DNA of 64,000 nucleotides from Yersinia enterocolitica (GCA_002082245.2 NBTC02000002.1:3782001-3846000), one strand, 5' to 3'; counted from the stretch's first letter, positions 40,478 to 51,325 are shown. Made by a program: numbers and translations. Notes: generated by a model from the sequence alone, not told the origin.

Positions 40478-40488
40478 TATGGTATAAT
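40478..40488 (+). promoter_or_regulatory. Extended -10 promoter before dusA
   Basis: TATGGTATAAT contains a perfect TATAAT preceded by TGG, the extended -10 form (TATAAT at 40483-40488). It lies 87 bp before the dusA ATG. No good -35 is seen. Confidence 0.5.
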
Positions 40489-40574
40489 TACTCATTCCAT
40501 CCCTTTGTAGGGTTCGCTCGGCGGGCAACTTTAAAGGGTATTTGATGAAATAATAACCGATGAAATCACCGTAA

Positions 40575-41606
40575 ATGCACGCAGCCCAGACTTTTTCCAG
40601 CACCCCGGCCAATAAGCCACACTACCCTCTACAACGTTTTTCCGTCGCGCCGATGCTCGATTGGACCGATCGTCATTGCCGTTATTTTCATCGTTTGTTA
40701 ACCAAGCAGACCTTGTTATATACCGAAATGGTCACCACCGGTGCCATTATTCATGGTAAAGCTGACTATCTGGCTTATAGCGAACAGGATCATCCGGTGG
40801 CACTGCAACTTGGAGGCAGTGACCCGCAGGCGCTGGCCCATTGTGCCAAATTGGCTGAACAACGCGGCTACAATGAAATAAACCTAAATGTGGGTTGCCC
40901 GTCTGATCGGGTACAAAATGGTCGTTTTGGCGCTTGCCTGATGGATGAGGCTGAACTGGTCGCTGACTGCATTAAAGCTATGCGCGATGTGGTTTCTATT
41001 CCTGTCACCGTTAAAACTCGTATCGGCATTGACCAACTGGATAGCTATGAGTTCTTATGCGAGTTTGTGCAAACGGTGGCGGACCGTGGCGAATGCGATA
41101 TCTTTACCATTCATGCTCGCAAAGCCTGGCTCTCAGGGCTTAGCCCGAAAGAGAACCGTGAAGTGCCACCGCTGGATTATGAGCGGGTTTATCAGCTCAA
41201 GCGTGATTTCCCAACACTGACTATTGCCATTAATGGTGGTGTGAAAACGCTGGCTGAAGCCAAAGAGCATCTTAAACATCTTGATGGGGTAATGATGGGC
41301 CGTGAAGCCTACCAAAATCCAAGCATTTTGACCCAAGTGGATCGCGAACTATTTGATGTAAATGCCCCAGTGGTCGATAGCATTAAGGCGATTGAAGCGC
41401 TTTATCCTTATATCGAACAGGAGTTGTCTCGCGGCGCTTATTTGGGCCACATCACCCGGCATATTCTTGGGATTTTTCAGGGAATTCCTGGTGCGCGTCA
41501 ATGGCGTCGCCATCTAAGCGAAAATGCCCATAAGCCTGGTGCTGGCGTTGTTGTAGTAGAGCAAGCCTTAGCGCTGGTCACTCGGCCTTATACCCTTCGT
41601 CCTTGA
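40575..41606 (+). CDS. dusA: tRNA-dihydrouridine synthase A
   Basis: DusA reduces uridines in the tRNA D-loop (positions 20/20a in E. coli) using FMN and NADPH. It has 343 residues (330 in E. coli). Signatures: [17 protein letters not shown] (about 22-38), [21 protein letters not shown] with the catalytic cysteine near 115, and [14 protein letters not shown] [12 protein letters not shown] near 240. The C-terminal residues YTLRP and the stop codon come from ERIC DNA (see 41588-41790), so the tail differs from the family. Confidence 0.96.
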   Translation: MHAAQTFSSTPANKPHYPLQRFSVAPMLDWTDRHCRYFHRLLTKQTLLYTEMVTTGAIIHGKADYLAYSEQDHPVALQLGGSDPQALAHCAKLAEQRGYNEINLNVGCPSDRVQNGRFGACLMDEAELVADCIKAMRDVVSIPVTVKTRIGIDQLDSYEFLCEFVQTVADRGECDIFTIHARKAWLSGLSPKENREVPPLDYERVYQLKRDFPTLTIAINGGVKTLAEAKEHLKHLDGVMMGREAYQNPSILTQVDRELFDVNAPVVDSIKAIEALYPYIEQELSRGAYLGHITRHILGIFQGIPGARQWRRHLSENAHKPGAGVVVVEQALALVTRPYTLRP

Positions 41607-41790
41607 AGTCGCAGGGTTGTTAGCTACGCTAGTTACTCGGCCCATCCGGTGGGCCTCGCAAGGCGAGGCCGCTGCTTGCAGCGTTCAAATCTGCTCCCGG
41701 CAGATTTGTCACCCAAATCACTTGACTGTGTAAGCTCATCGGGATGCGTTCACTTGCTGCCTACCTGCGACGCCAATTACTTTGAGTATA
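41588..41790. repeat. ERIC with insertion, overlapping the 3' end of dusA
   Basis: It begins TATACCCTTCGTCCTTGAAG, inside the dusA frame, and ends TTTGAGTATA. About 75 bp of extra DNA (from about 41640, GGCCCATCCGGTGGGCC, to about 41716, GCAGATTTGTCACCC) is inserted in one arm, giving about 203 bp in total. Confidence 0.87.
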
Positions 41791-41904
41791 ATAGAATAGT
41801 AAATTAGCTATAAGTTAGTCAAATTGACCATGCCTATCCATTTTTCTGGTAGGTATTAATATTACTTAATCATTAAATTCAATGAATTAGCTGATATGTT
41901 AAAG

Positions 41905-41921
41905 TTGGCATGCTTCTTGTA
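41905..41921 (+). promoter_or_regulatory. Sigma54 promoter of pspG
   Basis: TTGGCATGCTTCTTGTA fits the sigma54 pattern YTGGCACGRNNNTTGCW with three mismatches; the GG at -24 is intact and the -12 element reads GT instead of GC. It lies 83 bp before pspG, which in E. coli is driven by sigma54 with PspF. Confidence 0.75.
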
Positions 41922-42003
41922 ATACTTCTTATAAAATCCCCGATTTGTTCGTTATATTTAATGATGTGGTTGTGGGACATACACAATTATTAAGGAGCCA
42001 GCC

Positions 42004-42222
42004 ATGTTTGAAATTCTCTTTGTTATCGGCTTTTTTATCATGCTGATGGTAACCGGTATTTCCCTGTTAGGGATCTTCGCTGCATTACTGGTGGCTGCTG
42101 CTTTTATGATGGTAGGGGGCTTATTCGTCATGATGATTAAGCTGCTACCTTGGTTGATTCTGGCGGTTGTGGCCGTCTGGATATGGCGTTCGATGCAGAA
42201 ACCGATAGTCCGGCGTTACTAA
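42004..42222 (+). CDS. pspG: Phage shock protein G
   Basis: PspG is a small inner-membrane member of the phage shock regulon, which responds to membrane damage and secretin mislocalisation. It has 72 residues (80 in E. coli, which has a longer polar tail). The N-terminal block MFEILFVIGFFIMLMVTGIS and IKLLPWLILAVVAVW match the family; two or three membrane segments cover nearly the whole protein. ATG 42004 follows AAGGAG. The upstream sigma54 promoter supports PspF control. Confidence 0.93.
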   Translation: MFEILFVIGFFIMLMVTGISLLGIFAALLVAAAFMMVGGLFVMMIKLLPWLILAVVAVWIWRSMQKPIVRRY

Positions 42223-42448
42223 AATTTCCCTTTCTTGCGGTAGCGATCACAGCCTGAAAGATTAGTGGGGCGAATCAGAGGGAAAACGTATTTTTTCTCG
42301 GGCGTGCTTGCTAGGATGCTAACCGATACGATTTGGTATCGCATTTTCATCCCTGCCAGAGGTAAAAATAGCCGTATAAACGGCAGTTAGCTCTGACAGA
42401 ATACGCTGCTGTACCCCTACATGTGCATCAAAGAAAGCGTTGTAAAGA

Positions 42449-42480
42449 AGGGCTCCCTAATCGGAGCCCTTTGTTTTTTC
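42449..42480 (+). terminator. Terminator after pspG, facing qor
   Basis: AGGGCTCC pairs with GGAGCCCT around CTAATC, followed by TTGTTTTTTC. The 226 bp between pspG and this hairpin hold no credible gene. Confidence 0.88.
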
Positions 42481-42511
42481 AACAATATTACCTTAGGAAT
42501 GGCCAAACAAC

Positions 42512-43495
42512 TCAGGGTATCAGCAAGCTGGATCCTGTGGTCTGGCGGCTTTCTAGGATTTGATGGGCACGGTGAGCATCACGCAACGGGAATTGCTGTG
42601 CTTTTGCCACATCGACATTAATGGCTCCGCCAGCAATCAGTGAAAACAGTTCGTGGCTGGCACTTGCTAACTCTTGCCGATTGGTGACATAAGTGTTGAG
42701 GGAGGGGCGAGTAACATATAGCCCGCCTTTTTGGTTCAGGATGGCAAGATCTACTCCTGTCACTGGGCCGGAGGCATTACCGAAACTCACCATCAAGCCT
42801 CTGCGCTTAAGGCTATTAAGCGAATCCAGCCAGGTACTTTTCCCAACCGAGTCATACACCACACCCACTTTCTCGCCATTAGTCAGCTCTGCCACCCGCT
42901 CGGCGATATTTTCTGTACGATAGTTAATCGTGGCCCAGGCGCCAGAGGCTTTTGCCAATTCGGCCTTTTCATCAGAGCCAACACTGCCGATAAGCTTAGC
43001 ACCAAGCGCTTTCGCCCACTGGCAAGCAATTAGTCCGACACCACCCGCCGCCGCATGGAATAGGAATACCTCACCCGGTTTTATCTCGTGGGTTTGGCGC
43101 AACAGATAGTGGACGGTCAGCCCTTTGAGGAATGATGCTGCGGCCTGCTCGAAAGAGATGTTGTCAGGAAGTATGGCAATCTTCTCTGCCGCAACATTAT
43201 GCACTTCGCTGTAAGCCCCGAGAGCTGATTGGGCATATACCACCCGGTCACCGACATTGATTGTGTTAACCGACGAACCAACTTTAGTGACAATTCCCGC
43301 CGCCTCTGTTCCCAACCCACTGGGAAACTGTGATGGTGAATAAAGCCCACTGCGAACATAAGTATCGATATAGTTAATACCGATCGCTTTGTTTTCTACC
43401 TGAACTTCATGTGCTGCAGGGTCAGAAGGGGTAAAGTCAAGGTATTGCAACACTTCCGGCCCGCCAGTGGTACTGAATTGGATATGCTTTGCCAT
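42512..43495 (-). CDS. qor: NADPH quinone oxidoreductase (zeta-crystallin-like)
   Basis: Qor reduces quinones with NADPH and belongs to the zinc-free branch of the medium-chain dehydrogenase family. ATG 43495 (MAKHIQFSTTGGPEVL) gives 327 residues, as in E. coli, and follows AGGAG; the frame extends 19 codons further upstream without support. Conserved parts: GLGTEAAGIVTKVG, and the nucleotide-binding FHAAAGGVGLIACQWAKALGAK (about 145-166). No structural zinc cysteines are seen. Convergent with pspG, as in E. coli. Confidence 0.96.
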   Translation of the reverse strand: MAKHIQFSTTGGPEVLQYLDFTPSDPAAHEVQVENKAIGINYIDTYVRSGLYSPSQFPSGLGTEAAGIVTKVGSSVNTINVGDRVVYAQSALGAYSEVHNVAAEKIAILPDNISFEQAAASFLKGLTVHYLLRQTHEIKPGEVFLFHAAAGGVGLIACQWAKALGAKLIGSVGSDEKAELAKASGAWATINYRTENIAERVAELTNGEKVGVVYDSVGKSTWLDSLNSLKRRGLMVSFGNASGPVTGVDLAILNQKGGLYVTRPSLNTYVTNRQELASASHELFSLIAGGAINVDVAKAQQFPLRDAHRAHQILESRQTTGSSLLIP

Positions 43496-43659
43496 GGTAG
43501 CTCCTATAGATAGGTGTATTTTCACCCTACAGGGTTCTGCACGGAGTGCCAAGATCTGGCTAATACCGATATGTAATAGGGAATATTATTACCTCTGCGA
43601 ATAAGACGGTGCGGCAATGTGGGCGGTTTTTTTTTTCCTCATCAGCGAACTTTCTGAAC

Positions 43660-43714
43660 TCATCAGCTCCATTCATTTGCGGTCTACCTGCAACTCCAAT
43701 TACTTTGTGTATAT
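43660..43714. repeat. Partial ERIC before dnaB
   Basis: Only one half is clear: CATCAGCTCCATTCATTTGC followed by GGTCTACCTGCAACTCCAATTACTTTGTGTATA. The other half is lost or unrecognisable. It ends about 64 bp before the dnaB ATG. Confidence 0.7.
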
Positions 43715-43777
43715 ACTAGGCCGTTATATTTTCTATTCGATATTTTCCTATCGCAACAAAGGTAAAGAACACTCTTC

Positions 43778-45184
43778 ATGGCCGCAAAAAAACCAACCAA
43801 CAATATGACAGAGCCACGAGACCGCCAGATGGAAGGGCTGAAACTCCCGCCTCATTCGCTGGAGGCAGAGCAGTCCGTGTTGGGCGGTTTGATGCTGGAT
43901 AATGAACGCTGGGATAATGTGTCAGAACGCGTTGCCAGCAATGACTTCTTCAGCCGCCCGCATCGCCGAATCTTTACTGAAATGCAGCGTTTGCTGGAAA
44001 ACAGCAAACCTATCGATTTGATCACCTTGTCTGAGTCGCTAGAGCAAAAAGGCGATCTGGATTCGGTGGGGGGATTTGCCTATCTGGCAGAGTTATCGAA
44101 AAACACCCCAAGTGCAGCGAATATTGGTGCCTATGCTGATATTGTGCGCGAACGTGCGGTAGTTCGTGAAATGATCTCGGTCGCCAATGAGATAGCTGAC
44201 GCCGGTTATGATCCCCAAGGGCGTAGCAGTGAAGATCTGCTGGATTTGGCTGAATCCAAAGTGTTTCAGATAGCTGAAAGCCGCGCCAGTAAAGATGAAG
44301 GGCCGAAAAGTGTCGATCAAATCCTCGAAGCCACGGTCGCGCGAATTGAGCAACTTTATCAGCGGCCCCATGATGGGGTGACCGGTGTTTCAACCGGCTT
44401 TACCGACCTTGATAAAAAAACCGCCGGTTTACAGAAATCAGATTTGATCATTGTCGCCGCGCGTCCATCAATGGGTAAAACCACGTTTGCGATGAACTTG
44501 TGTGAAAACGCCGCGATGATGCAGGAAAAACCGGTATTGATCTTCAGTTTGGAGATGCCCGGCGATCAGATCATGATGCGTATGCTGGCGTCGCTGTCAC
44601 ATGTTGACCAGACCCGTATCCGAACCGGCCAACTCGATGATGAGGATTGGGCGCGTATTTCCAGCACCATGGGCATATTGATGGAAAAACGCAATATGTA
44701 CATCGATGACTCATCCGGTCTGACACCGACAGAAGTGCGCTCCCGCGCGCGGCGTATTTTCCGCGAACATGGTGGTTTGAGTCTGATTATGATCGACTAC
44801 CTGCAATTGATGCGGGTGCCGTCTCTTTCTGATAACCGAACGTTGGAAATCGCCGAGATTTCGCGCTCACTCAAAGCTCTGGCGAAAGAGTTGCAAGTCC
44901 CGGTAGTGGCGTTATCACAGCTTAACCGTAGTTTGGAGCAACGTGCTGATAAACGGCCCGTTAACTCCGACTTACGTGAATCCGGCTCTATCGAACAAGA
45001 TGCGGACTTAATCATGTTTATCTATCGTGACGAGGTGTATCACGAGAACAGTGATGAGAAAGGGATCGCGCAGATTATTTTGGGTAAACAGCGTAACGGT
45101 CCGATCGGATCTGTCCGGCTGAAATTTAACGGTCAATGGTCGCGCTTTGATAACTATGCCGGTCCACAGTACGACGACGAATAG
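43778..45184 (+). CDS. dnaB: Replicative DNA helicase DnaB
   Basis: DnaB is the hexameric 5'-3' helicase at the replication fork; it recruits primase and is loaded by DnaC. It has 468 residues (471 in E. coli). The N-terminal primase-binding domain starts at LKLPPHSLEAEQSVLGGLML (about 21-40). The RecA-like domain has Walker A ARPSMGKTT (228-236, Lys234), Walker B LIMIDYLQLM and LSQLNRSLEQR with the arginine-rich switch. No intein or insertion is present. Cotranscription with alr is possible across 122 bp that include an ERIC. Confidence 0.98.
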   Translation: MAAKKPTNNMTEPRDRQMEGLKLPPHSLEAEQSVLGGLMLDNERWDNVSERVASNDFFSRPHRRIFTEMQRLLENSKPIDLITLSESLEQKGDLDSVGGFAYLAELSKNTPSAANIGAYADIVRERAVVREMISVANEIADAGYDPQGRSSEDLLDLAESKVFQIAESRASKDEGPKSVDQILEATVARIEQLYQRPHDGVTGVSTGFTDLDKKTAGLQKSDLIIVAARPSMGKTTFAMNLCENAAMMQEKPVLIFSLEMPGDQIMMRMLASLSHVDQTRIRTGQLDDEDWARISSTMGILMEKRNMYIDDSSGLTPTEVRSRARRIFREHGGLSLIMIDYLQLMRVPSLSDNRTLEIAEISRSLKALAKELQVPVVALSQLNRSLEQRADKRPVNSDLRESGSIEQDADLIMFIYRDEVYHENSDEKGIAQIILGKQRNGPIGSVRLKFNGQWSRFDNYAGPQYDDE

Positions 45185-45187
45185 TTT

Positions 45188-45283
45188 CCCCTTAGTCCTT
45201 GACGCTGCAGGGTTGTTAGCGGCGATGACTCACGCGGAACCCTCGCTGGCCGGCGACCTGCAACACCAGGTTCTTTGGGTATA
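45188..45283. repeat. Shortened ERIC between dnaB and alr
   Basis: About 96 bp: CCCCTTAGTCCTTGACGCTG, GCAGGGTTGTTAGCGGCG, then GGCCGGCGACCTGCAACACC and TTTGGGTATA. The central fold is replaced by a short GAACCC-type core. Confidence 0.75.
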
Positions 45284-45306
45284 ACATCAATTATTAAGGA
45301 TAAGAA

Positions 45307-46386
45307 ATGAAAGCGGCAACAGCAGTAATCGACCGCCGCGCTCTGCGACATAACTTGCATCAGGTACGGCGCATGGCGCCACAAAGCCGCCTGATTGCTG
45401 TTGTGAAAGCAAACGCTTATGGCCACGGGTTATTAGAAACAGCACATACTTTGCAGGATGCCGATTGCTATGGCGTCGCGCGCATCGGCGAAGCTCTGAT
45501 GCTACGTTCTGGCGGAATTGTAAAACCTATTCTACTGCTGGAAGGGTTTTTTACCGCAGAGGACTTGCCTATTCTGGTGGCTAACCGGATTGAAACCGCA
45601 GTACACAGTATTGAACAATTAGAAGCGCTGGAAGCGGCCAATCTCCCTGCTCCGATCAATGTCTGGATGAAGCTCGATACCGGTATGCATCGTTTAGGCG
45701 TCCGTCCTGAGCAGGCCGAAGCCTTCTACCAGCGGCTATGTGCTTGTGGCAACGTTAGTCAGCCAGTTAATATTATGAGCCACTTCAGTCGTGCCGACGA
45801 ACCTGAAGTGGATACTACCCGCCAGCAACTGGCGTGTTTTGACGCCTTTGCTATTGGCAAACCGGGTAAACAGTCTATTGCTGCATCTGGCGGTATTTTG
45901 CTGTGGCCGCAAGCGCATCGTGATTGGGTTCGTCCCGGTATCATACTGTATGGCGTTTCGCCGCTGGATGAACCTTATGCCAGCCATTTTGGTCTACTGC
46001 CAGCGATGGCATTAAAATCCAGCCTGATTGCTGTACGTGAACATAAAGCCGGTGAGCCCGTGGGCTACGGCGGAACTTGGGTCAGTGAACGTGATACGCG
46101 CCTGGGTGTGGTGGCGATTGGCTACGGTGACGGTTATCCGCGCAGCGCACCATCGGGTACGCCGATGTGGGTCAATGGCCGCGAAGTGCACATTGTGGGG
46201 CGGGTATCGATGGACATGATTTCAGTTGATCTTGGGCCAGATAGCAGCGACAAAGTCGGTGATGAAGTGCTGTTGTGGGGGGCGGATTTACCGGTTGAGA
46301 AGATCGCAGCTTACACCGGTATCAGTGCCTATGAATTGATCACCAAGCTGACCTCCCGTGTAGCGATGGAATATTTAGGGGAATAA
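45307..46386 (+). CDS. alr: Alanine racemase, biosynthetic
   Basis: Alr makes D-alanine for peptidoglycan using PLP. It has 359 residues, as in E. coli. PLP is bound by Lys34 in [11 protein letters not shown] (31-41), the family signature. The catalytic tyrosine lies in [30 protein letters not shown] (about 242-271). ATG 45307 follows AAGGATAAG. Followed by tyrB after 56 bp; likely cotranscribed. Confidence 0.97.
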   Translation: MKAATAVIDRRALRHNLHQVRRMAPQSRLIAVVKANAYGHGLLETAHTLQDADCYGVARIGEALMLRSGGIVKPILLLEGFFTAEDLPILVANRIETAVHSIEQLEALEAANLPAPINVWMKLDTGMHRLGVRPEQAEAFYQRLCACGNVSQPVNIMSHFSRADEPEVDTTRQQLACFDAFAIGKPGKQSIAASGGILLWPQAHRDWVRPGIILYGVSPLDEPYASHFGLLPAMALKSSLIAVREHKAGEPVGYGGTWVSERDTRLGVVAIGYGDGYPRSAPSGTPMWVNGREVHIVGRVSMDMISVDLGPDSSDKVGDEVLLWGADLPVEKIAAYTGISAYELITKLTSRVAMEYLGE

Positions 46387-46442
46387 GGTAAGCTGACTAA
46401 TCAAGGTATAGACAATTATTATCAATCTAGGAGAGCAGCGCC

Positions 46443-47636
46443 GTGTTCCAAAATGTTGATGCCTATGCAGGTGACCCGATCCTGTCATTGATGGAGAGTT
46501 TTAAAGCCGATAGCCGAGCACATAAAGTGAATCTGAGTATCGGGCTTTATTACAATGAGCAGGGTGAGATCCCGCAAATGCAGGCAGTGGATACCGCTGA
46601 AACCCAATTGAATGCTCAGCCACATGGGACACCGGTTTACTTGCCGATGGAAGGTCTGCAATCTTATCGTACTGCTATTCAGCAGCTACTATTCGGCAGC
46701 GATCACCCTATGCTGGCTCAGCAACGAGTAGCGACTATCCAAACTGTTGGTGGCTCCGGTGCATTGAAAGTGGGTGCTGATTTCCTTCATTCCTATTTCC
46801 CAGATTCTCAGGTGTGGGTCAGTGACCCTACGTGGGAAAACCATGTCGCTATTTTCAGTGGCGCAGGGTTTAAGGTGAATACCTACCCGTACTTTGATAA
46901 TGACAAGCTGGGCGTAAAATTCGATCAAATGCTGGCAACGTTGCAGCAGTTACCGGCCAGAAGCATTGTTTTGCTCCATCCTTGCTGCCATAACCCAACT
47001 GGATCTGATCTGACGAATGCACAGTGGGATCAGGTTATTGGCGTGGCTAAAGACCGGGATCTGATCCCGTTCCTGGATATTGCCTATCAGGGTTTTGGTG
47101 CTGGGCTGAATGAAGATGCTTATGCGATTCGAGCCATGGCGGCAGCGGAATTACCCTGTCTGGTCAGTAACTCCTTCTCTAAAATCTTCTCTCTGTATAA
47201 CGAACGGGTCGGTGGCCTTTCCGTGGTATGTGAAAGTGAAGAAGCTGCTGGTCGGGTATTGGGGCAACTGAAAGCCACGGTGCGGCGTAACTATTCCAGC
47301 CCGCCAAACTTTGGTGCACAGGTTGTTTCAAAAGTACTGCATGACAGCGAGTTACGGGCGCAATGGCAGGCTGAAGTGGAGCAGATGCGTCGGCGTATTA
47401 TTGAAATGCGCAGCACGTTGGTGGAAGCCTTGAAGGCGGCACTACCCAATCGCAATTTTGATTACTTAATGCAACAGCGTGGCATGTTCAGCTATACCGG
47501 TTTTAGTGCTGCGCAAGTGGATCGTCTGCGTGACGAGTTTGGCGTGTATCTGATTGCCAGCGGCAGGATGTGTATGGCAGGTGTCAACCACAGTAATGTT
47601 CAGCGAGTAGCGGCTGCGTTTGCGGCAGTACAGTAA
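46443..47636 (+). CDS. tyrB: Aromatic-amino-acid aminotransferase TyrB
   Basis: TyrB is the PLP-dependent aminotransferase for the last step of tyrosine and phenylalanine synthesis, with activity on leucine and aspartate. It has 397 residues, as in E. coli. The start is GTG 46443 ([14 protein letters not shown]) after AGGAG. The PLP lysine is in [19 protein letters not shown] (about 243-261); the substrate arginine lies in the C-terminal [13 protein letters not shown] terminator follows. In E. coli aphA and yjbQ come next; here yjbR follows directly. Confidence 0.96.
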   Translation: MFQNVDAYAGDPILSLMESFKADSRAHKVNLSIGLYYNEQGEIPQMQAVDTAETQLNAQPHGTPVYLPMEGLQSYRTAIQQLLFGSDHPMLAQQRVATIQTVGGSGALKVGADFLHSYFPDSQVWVSDPTWENHVAIFSGAGFKVNTYPYFDNDKLGVKFDQMLATLQQLPARSIVLLHPCCHNPTGSDLTNAQWDQVIGVAKDRDLIPFLDIAYQGFGAGLNEDAYAIRAMAAAELPCLVSNSFSKIFSLYNERVGGLSVVCESEEAAGRVLGQLKATVRRNYSSPPNFGAQVVSKVLHDSELRAQWQAEVEQMRRRIIEMRSTLVEALKAALPNRNFDYLMQQRGMFSYTGFSAAQVDRLRDEFGVYLIASGRMCMAGVNHSNVQRVAAAFAAVQ

Positions 47637-47671
47637 TTAGTTATCGCGTTATCTAACACGACGAACTGTTT

Positions 47672-47700
47672 AAGGCGATAGAAATATCGCCTTTTTGCTT
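47672..47700 (+). terminator. tyrB terminator
   Basis: AAGGCGATA pairs with TATCGCCTT around a GAAA tetraloop, then TTTGCTTTATTTTTT. It lies 36 bp after tyrB. Confidence 0.93.
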
Positions 47701-47953
47701 TATTTTTTCCACCATCTTTCCGTCACTTATCTACATAACCTGTCTGGTTAGCTCTTCGCCAATGGCTGTAAATCGATTAAAGAATATACTAAATAAGGTG
47801 GCAGACCCATGCCCAATGATCATTCATCGCTCACAGTAAATCTTCTGTTATAAGTGCAAGCTAATACTTCAGCATGTTGCTGTATCCGATGGAATGAATA
47901 CGCTATGAGGCCCTTTCGCTAGACGGCACTGGCCCATTACAGGAGATAACCCA

Positions 47954-48307
47954 ATGAATAATTCAGCATTATTGGAATACTGCATGTCTAAACCGGGGGC
48001 AGAGCAGAGTGATCATGAGGAATGGCAGACCAATCAGATTAAAGTAGCCGATGTGATGTTTGCGATGGTGGGTGAAATTGGTGGGCGGCCCTCTATTTCG
48101 GTAAAAACCAGCCCTGAGTTGGCGGAGAGTTTGCGAGAGCAACATCCGGAGATCGTGCCGAGTGAACACTTGAATAAAGCGCACTGGAACACGGTGTTTC
48201 TGGATGGACAATTACCGAACTCACAATTTTACTCGTTAATTGACCGCTCTTATCAATTGGTATTGCAGGGGTTACCGGAACATAGGCGACAGGAGCTGGC
48301 TGTTTGA
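47954..48307 (+). CDS. yjbR: MmcQ/YjbR family protein
   Basis: A small protein of the MmcQ/YjbR family, with a CyaY-like/DNA-binding type fold; exact role unknown. It has 117 residues (118 in E. coli). Family blocks: YCMSKPGAEQS, IKVADVMFAMVGE, ISVKTSPELAESLREQHP and LNKAHWNTVFLDGQLP. ATG 47954 follows ACAGGAG. The 317 bp before it hold the tyrB terminator and, presumably, its promoter. The stop codon lies at the very edge of the ERIC that begins at 48306. Confidence 0.93.
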   Translation: MNNSALLEYCMSKPGAEQSDHEEWQTNQIKVADVMFAMVGEIGGRPSISVKTSPELAESLREQHPEIVPSEHLNKAHWNTVFLDGQLPNSQFYSLIDRSYQLVLQGLPEHRRQELAV

Positions 48308-48430
48308 TACCCCCTTGGTACTTGGAGTTGCAGGGTTGTTAGCCTGGTTCATTATTTGGCCCATCCTTGGGCCTGGCTGATTTGTTGTTCACGGGTTGCC
48401 AACCTGCAGCTCCAATGATTTTGGATGCTG
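48306..48430. repeat. Diverged ERIC between yjbR and uvrA
   Basis: Ends GATACCCCCTTGGTACTTGG and AACCTGCAGCTCCAATGATT are ERIC-like. The centre has GGCCCATCCTTGGGCC, recalling the insertion in the 41588 copy, in place of the usual CCGAATCAC fold. Confidence 0.7.
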
Positions 48431-48447
48431 ATAGATTAATTGATGCT

Positions 48448-51279
48448 CTACTTACGTTGCAGCATTGGCTTGAGGAAGCGTGCAGTATGTGACGCGGCGC
48501 ATTCTGCAACAGTCTCTGGTGTACCGGCGACCAGAATCTCGCCACCGCCACTACCGCCTTCTGGCCCCAGATCGACAATCCAATCAGCAGTCTTAATCAC
48601 ATCCAGATTGTGCTCAATGACCACAATGGTATTGCCCTGATCGCGCAGCTGATGCAACACCGCCAGCAGTTGCTGAATATCAGCAAAATGCAGGCCGGTA
48701 GTCGGCTCGTCCAGAATATAGAGCGTCTGACCGGTGCCGCGTTTTGATAATTCACGCGACAGTTTCACCCGTTGCGCTTCACCACCCGACAGCGTAGTCG
48801 CAGATTGCCCCAGACAGATATAGGACAGGCCCACATCCATCAGTGTTTGCAGCTTACGCGCCAGTGCCGGAACCGCATCAAAGAACTCGCGAGCCTCTTC
48901 GATAGTCATCGCCAGCACTTCGTGGATACTTTTACCTTTGTATTTTACTTCCAGCGTTTCACGGTTATAACGCTTACCTTTACACTGGTCGCATGGCACA
49001 TAGATATCGGGCAGGAAGTGCATTTCGACTTTAATCACCCCGTCGCCCTGGCAGGCCTCACAACGGCCCCCTTTGACGTTAAAGCTGAAGCGGCCTGGCG
49101 TATAACCACGGGTACGTGATTCAGGAACACCGGCAAACAGCTCACGAATGGGGGTAAAGATACCGGTATAAGTCGCCGGGTTAGAGCGCGGCGTCCGGCC
49201 AATCGGGCTTTGGTCAATATCGATGACTTTATCGAAATGCTCCAAGCCTTGAATTTCACGGAATGGCGCCGGTTCGTTGCTGGTCGCGCCGTTCAACTGG
49301 CGCTGGGCGATACAATATAAGGTGTCGTTGATCAGCGTTGACTTACCTGAGCCAGAAACCCCGGTAATACAACTAAACAGCCCGACCGGCAGTGTCAGCG
49401 TGACATCTTTCAGGTTATTGCCGCTGGCGCCAATCAGTTTTAACACTTTGGTTGGGTCCCCCGGCACGCGTTGCGCAGGTATGGCGATTTCTCGTTTGCC
49501 GCTAAGGAACTGACCGGTCAGTGACTTAGGTTCAGCCATGATGGCCTCAACGGTCCCTTCGGCCACCACCTCACCACCATGCACACCCGCACCCGGGCCA
49601 ATATCAATCACATGGTCGGCTGCGCGGATAGCGTCTTCATCATGTTCCACTACAATCACGGTGTTACCCAGATTGCGCAGATGAATCAATGTTTCCAGCA
49701 ACCGTTCATTATCACGTTGGTGCAAACCGATGGACGGTTCATCCAGTACATACATGACACCCACCAAGCCGGCGCCAATTTGACTGGCCAAACGGATACG
49801 TTGCGCTTCACCACCAGACAGTGTTTCCGCCGAACGGGACAACGACAGATAATTCAGCCCGACGTTAACCAAGAACTTCAGCCGATCGCCAATCTCTTTC
49901 AGCACTTTCTCAGCAATTTGCGCCCGCTGACCACTTAGTTTCATGTTTTGGAAGAAGGTCAGTGCGTGGCCGATGCTCAGTTCAGAAATCTCGGGCAGAG
50001 TGGTGTTTTCGACAAACACATAACGCGCTTCGCGGCGCAAGCGAGTACCGTGGCATGAAGCACAGGAGCGATTGCTAATATATTTGGCCAGTTCCTCACG
50101 TACTGCACTGGACTCCGTCTCTTTATAGCGACGTTCCATATTGTGCAACACCCCTTCAAATGGGTGGCGGCGAACGGTGGTATCACCCCGATCGTTAATG
50201 TATTTGAATTCAATGGTATCTTTGCCAGAACCGTATAAAACGGCGTGCTGTATCGCGCTATCGAGCGAGTTAAATGGCGTTTCGATATCAAACTTATAAT
50301 GATCTGCCAGTGAACGCAGCATCTGGAAGTAATAGAAGTTGCGGCGATCCCAACCACGGATGGCACCACCCGCCAGCGACAGCTCTGGATTCTGTAATAC
50401 ACGGTCTGGATCAAAGAACTGCTGTACCCCTAAGCCGTCACAAGTTGGGCAGGCCCCCGCCGGGTTGTTAAAGGAGAACAGGCGTGGTTCCAACTCACTC
50501 ATACTGTAGCCGCAAATCGGGCAGGCAAAGTTGGCGGAGAACAGCAACTCTTCGGCGTGAGGGTCGTCCATATCGGCAACGACGGCAGTACCACCAGAAA
50601 GCTCCAGTGCCGTTTCAAATGATTCAGCCAGACGCTGAGCCAGATCTTCACGCACTTTGAAGCGATCGACCACCACTTCAATGGTATGTTTTTTTTGCAG
50701 TTCTAATTTCGGTGGATCAGACAGATCACACACCTCGCCATCGATCCGCGCCCGGATATAGCCCTGCATAGCCAGACCTTCCAGCGTTTTGGTATGTTCG
50801 CCTTTGCGATCTTTTACCACCGGAGCCAGTAACATCAAGCGGCGGCCTTCCGGCTGACTGATGACGTTATCCACCATCTGACTGACGGTTTGCGCGGCTA
50901 GCGTAACATCGTGATCTGGGCAGCGTGGTTCACCGACACGGGCGAACAGCAAACGCAGATAATCATGGATTTCAGTGATGGTACCCACAGTCGAGCGTGG
51001 GTTATGCGAAGTTGATTTTTGCTCAATGGAGATTGCCGGTGACAGACCTTCAATATGGTCGACATCCGGTTTTTCCATCAGCGATAGAAATTGGCGCGCA
51101 TAGGCGGAAAGAGACTCAACATAACGGCGTTGCCCCTCGGCATACAAGGTATCAAAAGCCAGTGAGGATTTGCCTGAACCCGATAGACCGGTGACCACGA
51201 TCAGTTTGTCGCGCGGGATAATCAGGTTGATATTCTTAAGATTATGGGTGCGAGCGCCCCGAACTTCTATATTATCCAT
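48448..51279 (-). CDS. uvrA: Excinuclease ABC subunit A
   Basis: UvrA finds DNA lesions and loads UvrB in nucleotide excision repair. It has 943 residues (940 in E. coli). Two ABC ATPase modules are seen: Walker [10 protein letters not shown] (31-39) and GVSGSGKST (near 640), with signature regions [16 protein letters not shown] and [15 protein letters not shown]. Zinc modules are [14 protein letters not shown] with ACPTC, and CEACQGDGV with [13 protein letters not shown] 51279 follows GGGAAG. Divergent from ssb with a LexA-type box and an ERIC between them. Confidence 0.98.
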   Translation of the reverse strand: MDNIEVRGARTHNLKNINLIIPRDKLIVVTGLSGSGKSSLAFDTLYAEGQRRYVESLSAYARQFLSLMEKPDVDHIEGLSPAISIEQKSTSHNPRSTVGTITEIHDYLRLLFARVGEPRCPDHDVTLAAQTVSQMVDNVISQPEGRRLMLLAPVVKDRKGEHTKTLEGLAMQGYIRARIDGEVCDLSDPPKLELQKKHTIEVVVDRFKVREDLAQRLAESFETALELSGGTAVVADMDDPHAEELLFSANFACPICGYSMSELEPRLFSFNNPAGACPTCDGLGVQQFFDPDRVLQNPELSLAGGAIRGWDRRNFYYFQMLRSLADHYKFDIETPFNSLDSAIQHAVLYGSGKDTIEFKYINDRGDTTVRRHPFEGVLHNMERRYKETESSAVREELAKYISNRSCASCHGTRLRREARYVFVENTTLPEISELSIGHALTFFQNMKLSGQRAQIAEKVLKEIGDRLKFLVNVGLNYLSLSRSAETLSGGEAQRIRLASQIGAGLVGVMYVLDEPSIGLHQRDNERLLETLIHLRNLGNTVIVVEHDEDAIRAADHVIDIGPGAGVHGGEVVAEGTVEAIMAEPKSLTGQFLSGKREIAIPAQRVPGDPTKVLKLIGASGNNLKDVTLTLPVGLFSCITGVSGSGKSTLINDTLYCIAQRQLNGATSNEPAPFREIQGLEHFDKVIDIDQSPIGRTPRSNPATYTGIFTPIRELFAGVPESRTRGYTPGRFSFNVKGGRCEACQGDGVIKVEMHFLPDIYVPCDQCKGKRYNRETLEVKYKGKSIHEVLAMTIEEAREFFDAVPALARKLQTLMDVGLSYICLGQSATTLSGGEAQRVKLSRELSKRGTGQTLYILDEPTTGLHFADIQQLLAVLHQLRDQGNTIVVIEHNLDVIKTADWIVDLGPEGGSGGGEILVAGTPETVAECAASHTARFLKPMLQRK

Positions 51280-51325
51280 TCAAACACTTCCCGGATGTAA
51301 ACTGAGCCTCTCCCGCGCCCTTTTT

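Noticed and set aside
40575..40700. Prophage or island attachment at dusA
   Set aside because: dusA is a known integration site in other bacteria, but no integrase, duplicated dusA end or phage gene is present.
43617..43808. 63-codon frame before dnaB
   Set aside because: It runs through the partial ERIC and overlaps the dnaB start; no ribosome-binding site.
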